A stretch of 64,000 bases of DNA from Ottowia sp. SB7-C50 (GTDB taxonomy: Bacteria > Pseudomonadota > Gammaproteobacteria > Burkholderiales > Burkholderiaceae_C): assembly GCF_033110285.1 (NCBI RefSeq), contig NZ_CP136995.1:434001-498000 (forward strand). The letters run 5' to 3'. Under the pieces are notes generated by a model. It made no database searches. It was not told the origin of the DNA and was given only the letters and a program-made list of their open reading frames with translations. The translations under genes were made by a program, and so were the position numbers. Shown piece by piece: positions 35,138-43,883 of this stretch; the stretch's first letter is position 1, and every line of letters begins with the position of its first letter.

Positions 35138-35857
35138 TCAGTCGAAACTGCGCCCCTCACCTGCTTCCTCGTGGGTGATGCCGTCGCGGATGTGGTAAAT
35201 GCGCTTGAAGGTTGGGATGATTTTTTCATCGTGGGTCACGACGATGACAGCGGTCTCGAAGCGCTTGGCCATGTCGTTAAGGATGCGAATCACCGCCATT
35301 GCACGTACCGAATCCAATGGCGCGGTGGGTTCATCGGCCAAAATCACTGGCGGCCGATTGACCAACCCGCGCGCAATGGCGACGCGCTGCTGCTCGCCGC
35401 CGGAGAGCTGGGACGGCATGGCTTTGGCGCGATGTTGCACGTCCAACGCCGTCAGCAGCTCCAACGCCCGGACGCGCGCCTCCTCATTAGGAAGGCCCGC
35501 CAACATCGGCAGCAGCGCGACGTTGTCGGTGACATCCAGAAACGGGATCAGATACGGTGCCTGAAATACGAAGCCAATCTTGTCGCGGCGCAGCGCCCGC
35601 AAATCGCGCACTTTCCAGCCATTGTCAAAGATGGTTTCATCACCCAACACCATGCGACCGGCGGTCGGGTCGATCACCGCACCAAGGCATTTGAGCAGGG
35701 TGCTTTTGCCTGAACCCGAAGGCCCGATCAGGCCGACGACTTCGCCGGGAGCGACGTGCATATTCACGTCCTTCAAGGCCAGAACTGCCGTATCGCCTTC
35801 GCCGTAGCGCTTGGATAGCCCCTCGATGTGAATGCCCTTTCCAGTATTTTCTACCAT
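35138..35857 (-). CDS. ABC exporter ATPase (DevA/MacB-NBD/LolD-like)
   Basis: A 239-residue nucleotide-binding domain with Walker A GPSGSGKST, Q-loop VFQAPYLIPF, signature LSGGEQQRVAIARGL, Walker B VILADEPT and the H-loop VVTHDEKII. The DEPTAPLDS D-loop has Pro where Ala/Ser is usual. It pairs with the FtsX-type permease two bases upstream and the HlyD adaptor, as in DevBCA and MacAB exporters. Confidence 0.92.
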   Translation of the reverse strand: MVENTGKGIHIEGLSKRYGEGDTAVLALKDVNMHVAPGEVVGLIGPSGSGKSTLLKCLGAVIDPTAGRMVLGDETIFDNGWKVRDLRALRRDKIGFVFQAPYLIPFLDVTDNVALLPMLAGLPNEEARVRALELLTALDVQHRAKAMPSQLSGGEQQRVAIARGLVNRPPVILADEPTAPLDSVRAMAVIRILNDMAKRFETAVIVVTHDEKIIPTFKRIYHIRDGITHEEAGEGRSFD

Positions 35858-35859
35858 CG

Positions 35860-37074
35860 TCAGCCTCCGATCGCTTCGGCCGGATCGACCTTGAGCGCCA
35901 TGCGGATGGCAACGATGCTGGACAGTACGCAGATGACCAACACGGCGAAAAATCCCAAGACTGAATCGACCGGTGTTAACAACACATACTTGGGGAACAG
36001 CGGGGCGGCAAAGGTGGCGCTGATTTTTCCGACCACAAAGCCGATCACACCCAGCACCAAGGCTTGCTGCAGAATCATCCCAGCGATGGTGCGGTTACGC
36101 GTACCGATGAGCTTCAGTACCGCAATTTCTCGTATCTTGTCCATCGTCAGCGTGTAGATGATGAAAGCAACAATGGCGGCGCTGACCAATGCCAGAATCA
36201 CCAGAAACATGCCGATCTGCTTGGCCGATGTGGCAATCAATTTGCCCACCAATATGGATTCCATCTGGGCGCGGTCATACACGGTGAGTCGCTTCCAGCG
36301 GCGGATCGGTTCGGCCACTTCTTCCTGTGAGAATTCGGGCTGGATACGCACCAACACGGCGTTGACCGAGCTGTTGCTGGTCTGTGAGGCGATCACGGCA
36401 TCGAGCAGCCCCGGCACACCGGGGCGGTTGAAAGCCGGGTTGGCTTCGGTGCGCCGACGTTGCATCAGAATCGCATCGTTGTCCTTGAGAAACTGGGCTT
36501 CCTGTGCATCCTTGAGCGGGATGAACACCATCGGGTCACCGCTTGATGACACCATACGGCGCGTGAGGCCAACCACCGTGTAGTGGTTGCGGCGAATTTT
36601 CAGAACATCTCCCAACTGAAAGCCGGCAGCGATATCCGCGACCGCCTCATAATGGCCACGCGTGATCTGCCGACCGGCGACAAGCTGTGGCGGCCACCCT
36701 GGTGTTCCTGCCTCACCGGCGGTGATGCCGACCACCATCGCACGCACATCCTGGTCGCCTGCATTCGATTGTCTTGCGACCTGCATCGTGAGATAGGTGA
36801 CATTGGCTGCTTCTGCCACGCCCGGCATGGTGCGGATGCTGCGCCACACATCATCGGGAATGCTGGAAGATTCGGCGTAGGGGCCGAGCGTGTCTTTTTG
36901 CACTACCCACAGATCCGCGCCACTGTTGTCGAGCAGTACCTTGCCGTCGTCGACCATGCCGCGATACACACCCGCCATCGTGAGGGTCACGCCGATCAAG
37001 AGCCCCAATCCGACGCCGGTAAAGATGAACTTTCCCCATGCATGGAGAATGTCGCGCCCGGCGAGGCTGATCAT
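35860..37074 (-). CDS. ABC exporter permease (DevC/FtsX family)
   Basis: A 404-residue permease with one N-terminal membrane helix (GKFIFTGVGLGLLIGVTLTMAGVY) and a periplasmic MacB-PCD-like domain (residues about 40-265). Three C-terminal helices follow (IGMFLVILALVSAAIVAFIIYTL; VLGVIGFVVGKISATFAAPLF; LGFFAVLVICVLSSIVAIRMALK). This is the DevC type with one FtsX core, so a dimer would work with the DevA-like ATPase. It overlaps the adaptor gene by four bases. Confidence 0.9.
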   Translation of the reverse strand: MISLAGRDILHAWGKFIFTGVGLGLLIGVTLTMAGVYRGMVDDGKVLLDNSGADLWVVQKDTLGPYAESSSIPDDVWRSIRTMPGVAEAANVTYLTMQVARQSNAGDQDVRAMVVGITAGEAGTPGWPPQLVAGRQITRGHYEAVADIAAGFQLGDVLKIRRNHYTVVGLTRRMVSSSGDPMVFIPLKDAQEAQFLKDNDAILMQRRRTEANPAFNRPGVPGLLDAVIASQTSNSSVNAVLVRIQPEFSQEEVAEPIRRWKRLTVYDRAQMESILVGKLIATSAKQIGMFLVILALVSAAIVAFIIYTLTMDKIREIAVLKLIGTRNRTIAGMILQQALVLGVIGFVVGKISATFAAPLFPKYVLLTPVDSVLGFFAVLVICVLSSIVAIRMALKVDPAEAIGG

Positions 37075-38222
37075 GGCGAAACTCCAGCCAAGCGCTCGAC
37101 GATGTGAATTCGGCTCTTCGCGCTGAGGATTTTGTCGCTGTAGACGACGACACGATCACCCGCCGCCAATCCATTGGCTACCTGCACATGGCCGTCGAGA
37201 TCAGCACGTCCCAGTGTGAGTGGCACAAATGTCAGATCGCCATTTACCAGTTTCCATACGCCACGCTTGCCATTGACGGTGCGCAAGGAGGCATTGGGAA
37301 TCGTCGGCGCTGCGGGCAATTCATCCAGTCGCACAGTGATCTCGGCCAACTCGCCCAAAGGAGGGAGGGGAGTTGGTGGCGTATCGAAAATGATTTTCGC
37401 CAGCGTTTCTTCCGTCACTGCGTCAGCACGCGGCTCGATGCGCATCACCCGGCCAGCAAGAACGTTTGACTGGCGTGAACGCAGAGTAATCTTGGTAGGC
37501 AAGCCCGGTGCCAACCCATTGGCACTGATTTGATCGAACCGCGTCTCTATCCACAGACTGGTCGGATCAATGACTTCAACCACTGCTTGCCCCGCGACCA
37601 CCGTGGTGCCCGGATCGGCATCGCGGGTGGCCACCAGCCCGGCCACCGGGGCAATCAAACGCAGATTGCCGCGCTGCGCGCGCAATGCCTCCAAATCTGC
37701 ACGCAAGCGAACAGCATCTTCACGCGCAGCAGTTAGGGCAGCATTTGCAATGGCCAATTCCTGACGCTTGATTGCGGTGCTTTCTTCACTGGTGCCGCGT
37801 ACCGCCAGCAACTGCTCATAACGGCTTGCTTGCGTCTGCGCAAAATCCTGCTTGGCCGAAGCCTGCTTCAAAGCGGCTTCTGAGCTCTTGATCGCTGCCT
37901 GCTGTGCGACGATGCGATCATCCAGATCCACCGCGTCCATCTCTCCGAGTACCTGACCGGCCTTGACCACATCGCCGACATGCACATCCAGTCGCTTGAG
38001 GCGCCCGGCAAAGGTAGGGCCGATTTTGTAGGTGTAGCGTGCTTGTACCGTGCCGATACCGAACAGCGCCGGGGAGACCGTCCGGGACTCGACCGTGCTG
38101 ACTGTGACTTCGGTCGGAGCCAACGGCCCGGATCGCGCGGCCACATAAATGAATAGCAACAGGAGCGGCACGATGACAGCGATAAGTGCCAGTGTGCGGC
38201 GTTGCAGGCGTGGAAATTTCAT
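37071..38222 (-). CDS. HlyD-family membrane fusion protein (DevB-like)
   Basis: A 383-residue adaptor. An N-terminal anchor helix (LALIAVIVPLLLLFIYVAA) is followed by a biotinyl-lipoyl half-motif (GRLKRLDVHVGDVVKAGQVLGEMDAVDLD). A coiled-coil hairpin comes next (about residues 105-190), then the second lipoyl half (APVAGLVATRDADPGTTVVAGQAVVEVIDP) and a C-terminal beta-barrel. It would bridge the permease and the outer membrane factor. It overlaps tetR by four bases and the permease by four. Confidence 0.9.
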   Translation of the reverse strand: MKFPRLQRRTLALIAVIVPLLLLFIYVAARSGPLAPTEVTVSTVESRTVSPALFGIGTVQARYTYKIGPTFAGRLKRLDVHVGDVVKAGQVLGEMDAVDLDDRIVAQQAAIKSSEAALKQASAKQDFAQTQASRYEQLLAVRGTSEESTAIKRQELAIANAALTAAREDAVRLRADLEALRAQRGNLRLIAPVAGLVATRDADPGTTVVAGQAVVEVIDPTSLWIETRFDQISANGLAPGLPTKITLRSRQSNVLAGRVMRIEPRADAVTEETLAKIIFDTPPTPLPPLGELAEITVRLDELPAAPTIPNASLRTVNGKRGVWKLVNGDLTFVPLTLGRADLDGHVQVANGLAAGDRVVVYSDKILSAKSRIHIVERLAGVSP

Positions 38223-38836
38223 GATGCGCTCCCGACGTGGCCGATTCCTCGCCGATAAATCGCAAATACACCCACTGCGTCACGACGCATGCGCGTGACG
38301 TCACCGGCTAACAAAGACTGCATCACCAGGCCCTGAATCGATCCGATGAACGACACCGAGGCTGCCTCGATGTCCAGTTGTGCATGCAACTCCCCTTGTG
38401 TCTTGCCTGCCTCGAGCAGGTGCTGCAGCCGCTCGCCGTAGCGGCGAATCAATGCCTGCACCATCTTCTTGGGCAAGGTATCGCCCGGGCGCTGCAATTC
38501 GCCAAAGAGCATCCGTGGTACGCCTGGATGTTCGGCAACAAAGTCGATGTGCGCCATAAACACAGCTTCCAGCGCCGCCATCGGCGATGTCGCACTTGCC
38601 GCTGCTTTGTCGACACGGGCGAGCAGACGCTCGGCCACCCAGTCCATCACGGATTCCAGAATCGCGTCCTTGGTCGGAAAATGACGAAATAGCGCGCCTT
38701 GGGTCAGCCCCATGCGTTGTGCAATGGCAGTGGTCGTGATGTCGCTCGGATTCTGTTCGGCGGCAAGTTCGACAACCGCCTCAACCGTGGCCGCTCGACG
38801 CTCTTCGGCAGGGAGATGCTTGGAATGACTGCTCAT
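38219..38836 (-). CDS. TetR-family repressor of the export operon
   Basis: A 205-residue regulator, start MSSHSKHLPAEERRAAT with AGG six bases upstream (a further ATG at 38848 lies upstream). The N-terminal HTH reads DITTTAIAQRMGLTQGALFRHFPTKDAILESVMDW, the TetR signature; the C-terminal half is a helical ligand-binding domain. It is the first gene of the operon and would repress from the palindrome immediately upstream until an inducer binds. Confidence 0.9.
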   Translation of the reverse strand: MSSHSKHLPAEERRAATVEAVVELAAEQNPSDITTTAIAQRMGLTQGALFRHFPTKDAILESVMDWVAERLLARVDKAAASATSPMAALEAVFMAHIDFVAEHPGVPRMLFGELQRPGDTLPKKMVQALIRRYGERLQHLLEAGKTQGELHAQLDIEAASVSFIGSIQGLVMQSLLAGDVTRMRRDAVGVFAIYRRGIGHVGSAS

Positions 38837-38850
38837 GGATCGCCTCATAA

Positions 38851-38876
38851 AGTAAGTAATCCATTACTATCTTACT
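38851..38876 (-). promoter_or_regulatory. Nested palindrome, likely TetR operator
   Basis: AGTAAG (38851-38856) and CTTACT (38871-38876) are inverted repeats enclosing a perfect inner palindrome GTAAT-CC-ATTAC (38856-38867). It lies fifteen bases before the tetR start, overlapping the expected promoter, as is typical for autorepressing TetR genes. Confidence 0.6.
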
Positions 38877-38935
38877 GGAGGAATCGATCAGTAGCAAGTC
38901 AGGGGGCCGTGTTTCCTTCATCGCCAAGGCGTGCG

Positions 38936-39026
38936 GCGAAATGAGCGAAAGCAGCGAAATGAGTGGATCAACAATAACTTACGAACGTTTTGACAGCGCG
39001 AAAAGAGCGAAATGAGCTTTCGCGCT
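38936..39026. repeat. Three GCGAAATGAG repeats and a hairpin at the island edge
   Basis: GCGAAATGAG occurs at 38936-38945, 38954-38963 and 39007-39016. The last copy is the loop of a hairpin whose arms are AGCGCGAAA (38995-39003) and TTTCGCGCT (39018-39026). The hairpin abuts the stop of the DUF3987 gene, so it may act as its terminator, although no T tract follows. Confidence 0.45.
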
Positions 39027-40389
39027 ACATGAGCCGATACACCCGCGTCGGCGTGCCCGGCGCGTCGACGGGGCGCTCGACCCACTGCACGGTGATCTTC
39101 GGCGGCGTGGCCACCAGCAGATGCTCCAGACTGGCGTCGATCCGCGCCTTGGGCACCTTGCCACGGAAGCACTCGGCGCTGATCTGGCTGCGCGTGGCCT
39201 GACCGCGCTCACGCAGAAAGGTCAGAATTCGGTTCGACAGTTCCTGCACCTTCGCCAGCTTGGCTTCCTCGGCGGCACTGACAAACACGAAGCGCACGGA
39301 TGCCGTGGCATACCGAATCCACGCCATCGCCGCGTCTATGTGCTGGACGTCGATCCGGGTTTGCAGGTCGGTCAGTGCCATCAGCATCGCCAGCCGCAGC
39401 AGTATCGGGGCTCGGCGCTCCAGTAGTGCGCCGACGATGCCATCACCGAGGTCGTCGTCCAGTTCACCCCGGTAGAGCTGGGCGTAGCGCCACTGCGCCT
39501 GTGGCGACAATTCCATCCGCAGGTGGTCGCGCTCCTCGTATCGGTCGGCGCGGACGAAGGCCAGCACACCGAGTGTCCGGCGCGCCAACTGCTCGACCAC
39601 GGCCTGCGGGGTTTCCTCTGGAAACGGCAGCATCCGCGTGCGCTCGGCCCAGGTCATCAGGAAGCGGTTGGCGAAACCGTTGGTGAGTTCGCGGGCACTC
39701 ATCAGGCTGGTCAGTTCGCCCGGAGAAATCGCGCCGCTCAGGCAGACGTGCGGGTCACTGGCGTAGAGCCTATTCGACTTGGTGGCGGGTTTGAGGTCGA
39801 TGCCATCCCAACAGTCGCGCAGGGCCGCCGACAAGGTGTTGCCGTCGCGCCGCCCTTGATGCAGCACGTTGGCGAACTCGGACTCGACCACCCACAGCCG
39901 CTTGTCCTCGATGGCAGGTACGTCCTGCCGATTTTGCCGGTAGCCGTCGTGCATCAATGCCACCAATCCCTCGCGCGTGGACAGGCCGCCACGGTGAATC
40001 TGCGGCGCGAAGGTGTTGTCCATCGCCCGCAACGCCTGATCGATGCGCAGCACCAGCGACACTGCGTCGCCCTTGCGGCCCCGGCCCGAACGCCCAATGT
40101 GCAGGCAGAACAGTCGCGCGTGGTGCCGGGTGTTGCCGATGGGCAGGTACACGCCGCGCCCAACCGCGCAGGACAGGTAGGCCATGAAGTTGGCGGCGAT
40201 GGCGTAGGCGTTGGTCTCCGTGCCGTCACTGCCCGCGCGAGCAACATCACCGATCAGACCGTAGAGGCAAGCGGGATCAGCGTCCGGGGCATTGCGATGG
40301 GCGACCACGGTTGCACCGTCGTCGTCATCGAAGACGTCAAGCGACGACTCGGCGTGAGATGCCGGAGTGGTATTGACGATACGGCGCAT
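39025..40389 (-). CDS. DUF3987 (YfjI-like) protein
   Basis: A 454-residue protein with the DUF3987 core: FMAYLSCAVGRGVYLPIGNTRHHARLFCLHIGRSGRGRKGD (P-loop-like GRSGRGRKG), KRLWVVESEFANVLHQGRRDGNTLSAALRDCWDG and PHVCLSGAISPGELTSLMSARELTNGFANRFLMTWAERT. These are AAA/helicase-like proteins from prophages and islands, often linked to replication. A C-terminal winged helix (RSQISAECFRGKVPKARIDASLEHLL) could bind DNA. It is the last gene of the recombinase operon, three bases after parB. Confidence 0.78.
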   Translation of the reverse strand: MRRIVNTTPASHAESSLDVFDDDDGATVVAHRNAPDADPACLYGLIGDVARAGSDGTETNAYAIAANFMAYLSCAVGRGVYLPIGNTRHHARLFCLHIGRSGRGRKGDAVSLVLRIDQALRAMDNTFAPQIHRGGLSTREGLVALMHDGYRQNRQDVPAIEDKRLWVVESEFANVLHQGRRDGNTLSAALRDCWDGIDLKPATKSNRLYASDPHVCLSGAISPGELTSLMSARELTNGFANRFLMTWAERTRMLPFPEETPQAVVEQLARRTLGVLAFVRADRYEERDHLRMELSPQAQWRYAQLYRGELDDDLGDGIVGALLERRAPILLRLAMLMALTDLQTRIDVQHIDAAMAWIRYATASVRFVFVSAAEEAKLAKVQELSNRILTFLRERGQATRSQISAECFRGKVPKARIDASLEHLLVATPPKITVQWVERPVDAPGTPTRVYRLM

Positions 40390-40392
40390 TCG

Positions 40393-41277
40393 TCATTTGC
40401 CGTCCAGCGCTACGGTCTGGACGATGTTCTCGAACTCGGCCAGCACGTCCGGTTGGCGCTTGGACAGAAAACGGAGCACTGCTTTGTTGCCGATCAGCTT
40501 GCCGAGGTAGCCGCGCGCCAGCACCAAAAGCAACACGTCCTGACCGTAGGACTTCTCAACCAGCTTCAGTTGGTTTTGGATGTTTCCCATTTCGCGCTCC
40601 ATCTTGACCATCTGTTCCGCTGTCACACCGGAGAGCTTGCGGGGCCGCTTTTCGTTGACCAGCAGATTCGGCGGTGTCGCGGCCAGCAATGCCTCGGCGT
40701 AGGCGACGGTCATGTTGTTGGCCGTGAGCATCAGTTCCACGCACTCGACCTGCCGCGTGGGCTTCATCTTGCGCAGCACCGAGCCGAGGTTGGCCGAGAA
40801 ATGTTGATCCTTCAGCATCTCGACCGCTTCCGGGCAGATGCCGTCGAGCAGGCTCACTTTCTTGTGGATCTGGCTGATGTCCACATTCAACGCCTTGGCC
40901 AGGCGGTCTTGCGTGACGCCACGCTCGACGGCGCGCCGGAGCATGTGGTGTTCCTGAATGGACGTGATGCGGTTTATCCGGTTGTTGTAGGTGTAGCTTT
41001 CATCGTCGGTGGCGATCAGGCACGGCGCGTCGGTATAGCCGATCTGCTGCAGCGCCAGCAGGCGCATGTGCCCGTCGAGCAGAATGTGCTGACCGGTTGC
41101 CTTGTCGGCCTTACCCACGCTCAAGGGTTCGATCAATCCGACGGACTCCATCGAGGCCACGATCTGCTTGAACTTGCGCGACGCCTGCAGGCCTTCCGGC
41201 GGCCTGCGCGAAGGAAGAATCCGATCCAGCGTCAGGATGATCGGCTCCGGGATGAAGCCCAGCGGTGGCTTGTTCAT
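40393..41277 (-). CDS. ParB/RepB-like partition protein (distal copy)
   Basis: A 294-residue protein with a ParB N-terminal nuclease-like fold (FKQIVASMESVGLIEPLSVGKAD, HILLDGHMRLLALQQIG, with the GH.R motif) and an HTH (VTQDRLAKALNVDISQIHKKVSLLDGI). The C-terminal region (NEKRPRKLSGVTAEQMVKMEREMGNIQNQLKLVEKSYGQDVL) has the RepB C-terminal look. A second, divergent ParB is encoded directly upstream with a four-base overlap. No ParA is nearby, so the pair may act in recombination control rather than partition. Confidence 0.82.
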   Translation of the reverse strand: MNKPPLGFIPEPIILTLDRILPSRRPPEGLQASRKFKQIVASMESVGLIEPLSVGKADKATGQHILLDGHMRLLALQQIGYTDAPCLIATDDESYTYNNRINRITSIQEHHMLRRAVERGVTQDRLAKALNVDISQIHKKVSLLDGICPEAVEMLKDQHFSANLGSVLRKMKPTRQVECVELMLTANNMTVAYAEALLAATPPNLLVNEKRPRKLSGVTAEQMVKMEREMGNIQNQLKLVEKSYGQDVLLLVLARGYLGKLIGNKAVLRFLSKRQPDVLAEFENIVQTVALDGK

Positions 41278-42173
41278 GCCGCGTGACCTCCGCCCCAGAC
41301 GCGTTCTGCCAGCTGCTTGGGCAAGGTGTCCAAGCCTTCGGCTCGCAGCAGATTGGAAAAATGCTCGTCAGCCAGCAGCTGGCGTAGCGCTTCGATCACG
41401 AACAGCAGGCGCTGCTGCGTGAACTCGGCTTTCTTGATGGTCAGTTTCTGCCGCTCGACCTCGTTCTGATAGTTGCGCACCAGACTGGTGGTCGTGACAG
41501 GCGCCCCCTTGCGCGTGGGTCGGTTTTTCAGCGTCTTGCCAAGGGTGCTGCGCCGCTGCAATACACGCCGCGCCTGCATCAGTTGCCCGCCGCGCAGCTG
41601 ACCGCTTTCGTAAGCATCCTGCAATGCGGCTTGCACAGACTCTTCATCGCCCGCGCCTGCGATGGTGATGGCGACATTGAGTGGAACCCGTCCCGACTCC
41701 ACAGCGGCCAGCAGGCGCTCCTCGCCGTTCTCGAAGAGAAGCAGAATACCCTTGATGTAGTCGAGACTCAGGCCGGTCTTCTGGGCAATGACCCGCTTGT
41801 CGTAACCCTGTTGGCTCAACTGCTCGATGCTCATCAGCAGTTCCAGCGCGCTGTATTTTCGGCGGGCGATGTTCTCGGTCAGGCTCATGATGAAAGCGTC
41901 CTCATCGTTGACCGCGACGACCAGTGCCGGAATTTCCTTCTCGCCAAGTGATATGAACGCCTTGAGCCTGCCTTCGCCGCAGATCAGCAGGTAGCGTTTG
42001 CCGTCCTCCAGGCCGTCGCGCGGCGTGACTGTGACCGGTTTTTTCAGGCCGATGTTCTTGATGTTGCCAACGATCTCCTCGAACACACGGCCATTGCGGT
42101 CGCGTGGGTTGAGCACCGCGATCTGATCGACCGGAATCATTTGCAGGTCGGTGGTTTGATGTTGTCTGCTCAT
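41274..42173 (-). CDS. ParB/RepB-like partition protein (proximal copy)
   Basis: A 299-residue ParB: MIPVDQIAVLNPRDRNGRVFEEIVGNIKNIGLKKPVTVTPR, LLICGEGRLKAFISLGEKEIPALVV (GEGRLKA, the GxxR nucleotide motif), ENIARRKYSALELLMSIEQL, and HTH KRVIAQKTGLSLDYIKGILLLFENGEERLL. The C-terminal VRNYQNEVERQKLTIKKAEFTQQRLLFVIEALRQLL segment is a RepB-like helix. It overlaps the recombinase stop and the second parB start by four bases each. Confidence 0.84.
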   Translation of the reverse strand: MSRQHQTTDLQMIPVDQIAVLNPRDRNGRVFEEIVGNIKNIGLKKPVTVTPRDGLEDGKRYLLICGEGRLKAFISLGEKEIPALVVAVNDEDAFIMSLTENIARRKYSALELLMSIEQLSQQGYDKRVIAQKTGLSLDYIKGILLLFENGEERLLAAVESGRVPLNVAITIAGAGDEESVQAALQDAYESGQLRGGQLMQARRVLQRRSTLGKTLKNRPTRKGAPVTTTSLVRNYQNEVERQKLTIKKAEFTQQRLLFVIEALRQLLADEHFSNLLRAEGLDTLPKQLAERVWGGGHAA

Positions 42174-43786
42174 GCTGCCCTCCGGATACGGCTGCGCTCG
42201 GCCATCGCATAGAGGTAATCCAGGCTGTCGAAGCGATAGCTCTCGAACTCGATACCGTTGTGATCGGCCAGATGGATACGTGGCTGGCCAAAGTCCAGGC
42301 GCGGCAACAGGTAATAGTCCAGCGGGGCCTGATTGGTTTCATCGAGCCGGACGGCGACCGTGATGTCCGGCGTCAGGCTCGTGTCGAAGCGCACCTTCCA
42401 GCGGTGGCGACCGTTGTCCAGCAACTGGCAGCGTGACAGCACCAGTGAGACGGTGAACTCGCGGTTGACGGTGAGCAGGTCGTTCACCGGATCGCGCACG
42501 ACCGCGCCGCCGACCTCGGAGATCATCCGCTCGGTCTGGCCGACGACCTCCGGGTGCAGGCGACGCAGAAACTGGTTGACTTCCAGATACTGGTAGTCCC
42601 GATCCGGCGTGAAGCCAACCGTCTGGTAGGCGCGGATCAGGCTGCCGAAGCGGTGCGCGTAGGCCGCCGACGATGGCATGCCTTCCGCTTCGTCGATGAT
42701 CAGGCCGGAGAGGTAGCCGTGCTGCTGGAACAGTCGGCGCAGCTTCTCGATCAGTTCGTCGTTGCTGAAGCGATGCGCCCGTGCGCGCAGGATGCCCTGA
42801 GCCGTGTAGAACAGATCCGGCGGCACGATGCCATCGAATGCACCTTCCTTCTTGATCCACATCTCGGGGCTGTTCACCACGCGCGTTTTCTTGAGCTTGA
42901 AGGAGCGGCGGTTGTAGATGTTGTTGCCGATGTATTTCTCGTTGGACAGTACTTCGCGTACCGTGGCCCGCGTCCAGTCGCGCCCGAGGTCGGTCTGGAT
43001 GCCTTTGGCATTGAGCCGCTCGGCGATTTCCGATTCGAACAGCGCGTCCTCGATGAACCAGCGGTAGATCTGGTTGACGATGGCGACTTCGGCGTCCGGG
43101 CCGGGCTGCAAGATCACGCGGTCGGTTTGCAGGCTCTTGTGCTCGCCGCGAGCCAATTCACCTTTGAGCGTGCCGGACTGATCGATCAGCACACGTCGCA
43201 GTCCATAGCCAGCCGGGCCACCCTGGCGGAAACCCAACTCAATCAGGCGGCACTGCCCGGCAAACACTTTGGCCGACAATTCGCGGCTGTATTCGCCTGC
43301 CATCGCACGCTTGACGCCCTTGACGATGGTCGACACAGGCGAGCCGTCGTTTTCGAACTGCTCGGCACAGTAGGCCACCTGGATGCCCGCACGGCGGCAG
43401 ATGTATTCGTAATAGGCGCTCTCATCGGCGTCCTGGAACCGGCCCCAGCGGCTGACGTCATAGACCAGAATGATCTGGAAGTCCGCGCTGCCTGTCTCGA
43501 CGTCCTTGATCAGCTGCTGCAGCGCCCGCCGCCCATCGATGCGCAAGCCGCTCTTGCCCTCGTCGGCATAGGTGCGAACGATTTCTATGTTGCGCCGAGC
43601 CGCGTACTCGCGGATTTTGTCGGCTTGGTTTTCCGTCGAATACTGCTGGTGCTCGGTCGACATCCGCACGTACTCGGCGGCCCGAAATGTCGGTGGCTGA
43701 TCCGCCCCCGGAATGGAGAACTCTTCTGCCTGCATAGACCCGATCACTTTATGTTGTGTGAACTTGCTCTCGGGCCTGCCTTTCAC
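42170..43786 (-). CDS. Large serine recombinase
   Basis: A 538-residue recombinase. The N-terminal resolvase domain has AAEYVRMSTEHQQYSTENQADKIREYA (catalytic Ser in RMST), YADEGKSGLRIDGRRALQQLI, ILVYDVSRWGRFQDADESAYYEYIC and AGEYSRELSAKVFAGQ. A recombinase domain (GYGLRRVL..., EIAERLNAKGIQTDLGRDWTRATVREVLSNEKYIGNNIYNRRSFK) and a coiled C-terminal part follow. The start could be at 43786 or at the Met at 43735 (MQAEEFSIPG). It likely integrates or excises the island. No zinc ribbon is evident in it; a separate zinc-ribbon protein lies upstream. Confidence 0.9.
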   Translation of the reverse strand: MKGRPESKFTQHKVIGSMQAEEFSIPGADQPPTFRAAEYVRMSTEHQQYSTENQADKIREYAARRNIEIVRTYADEGKSGLRIDGRRALQQLIKDVETGSADFQIILVYDVSRWGRFQDADESAYYEYICRRAGIQVAYCAEQFENDGSPVSTIVKGVKRAMAGEYSRELSAKVFAGQCRLIELGFRQGGPAGYGLRRVLIDQSGTLKGELARGEHKSLQTDRVILQPGPDAEVAIVNQIYRWFIEDALFESEIAERLNAKGIQTDLGRDWTRATVREVLSNEKYIGNNIYNRRSFKLKKTRVVNSPEMWIKKEGAFDGIVPPDLFYTAQGILRARAHRFSNDELIEKLRRLFQQHGYLSGLIIDEAEGMPSSAAYAHRFGSLIRAYQTVGFTPDRDYQYLEVNQFLRRLHPEVVGQTERMISEVGGAVVRDPVNDLLTVNREFTVSLVLSRCQLLDNGRHRWKVRFDTSLTPDITVAVRLDETNQAPLDYYLLPRLDFGQPRIHLADHNGIEFESYRFDSLDYLYAMAERSRIRRAA

Positions 43787-43883
43787 CTCATTGGCATAAC
43801 CGTGACCTGCACTGCGCGGCCGGAATGCACATGGTTGAAATTGTTGCCATCCAGGATGATCGAGAGCCCATTTGGGCTTGAAG

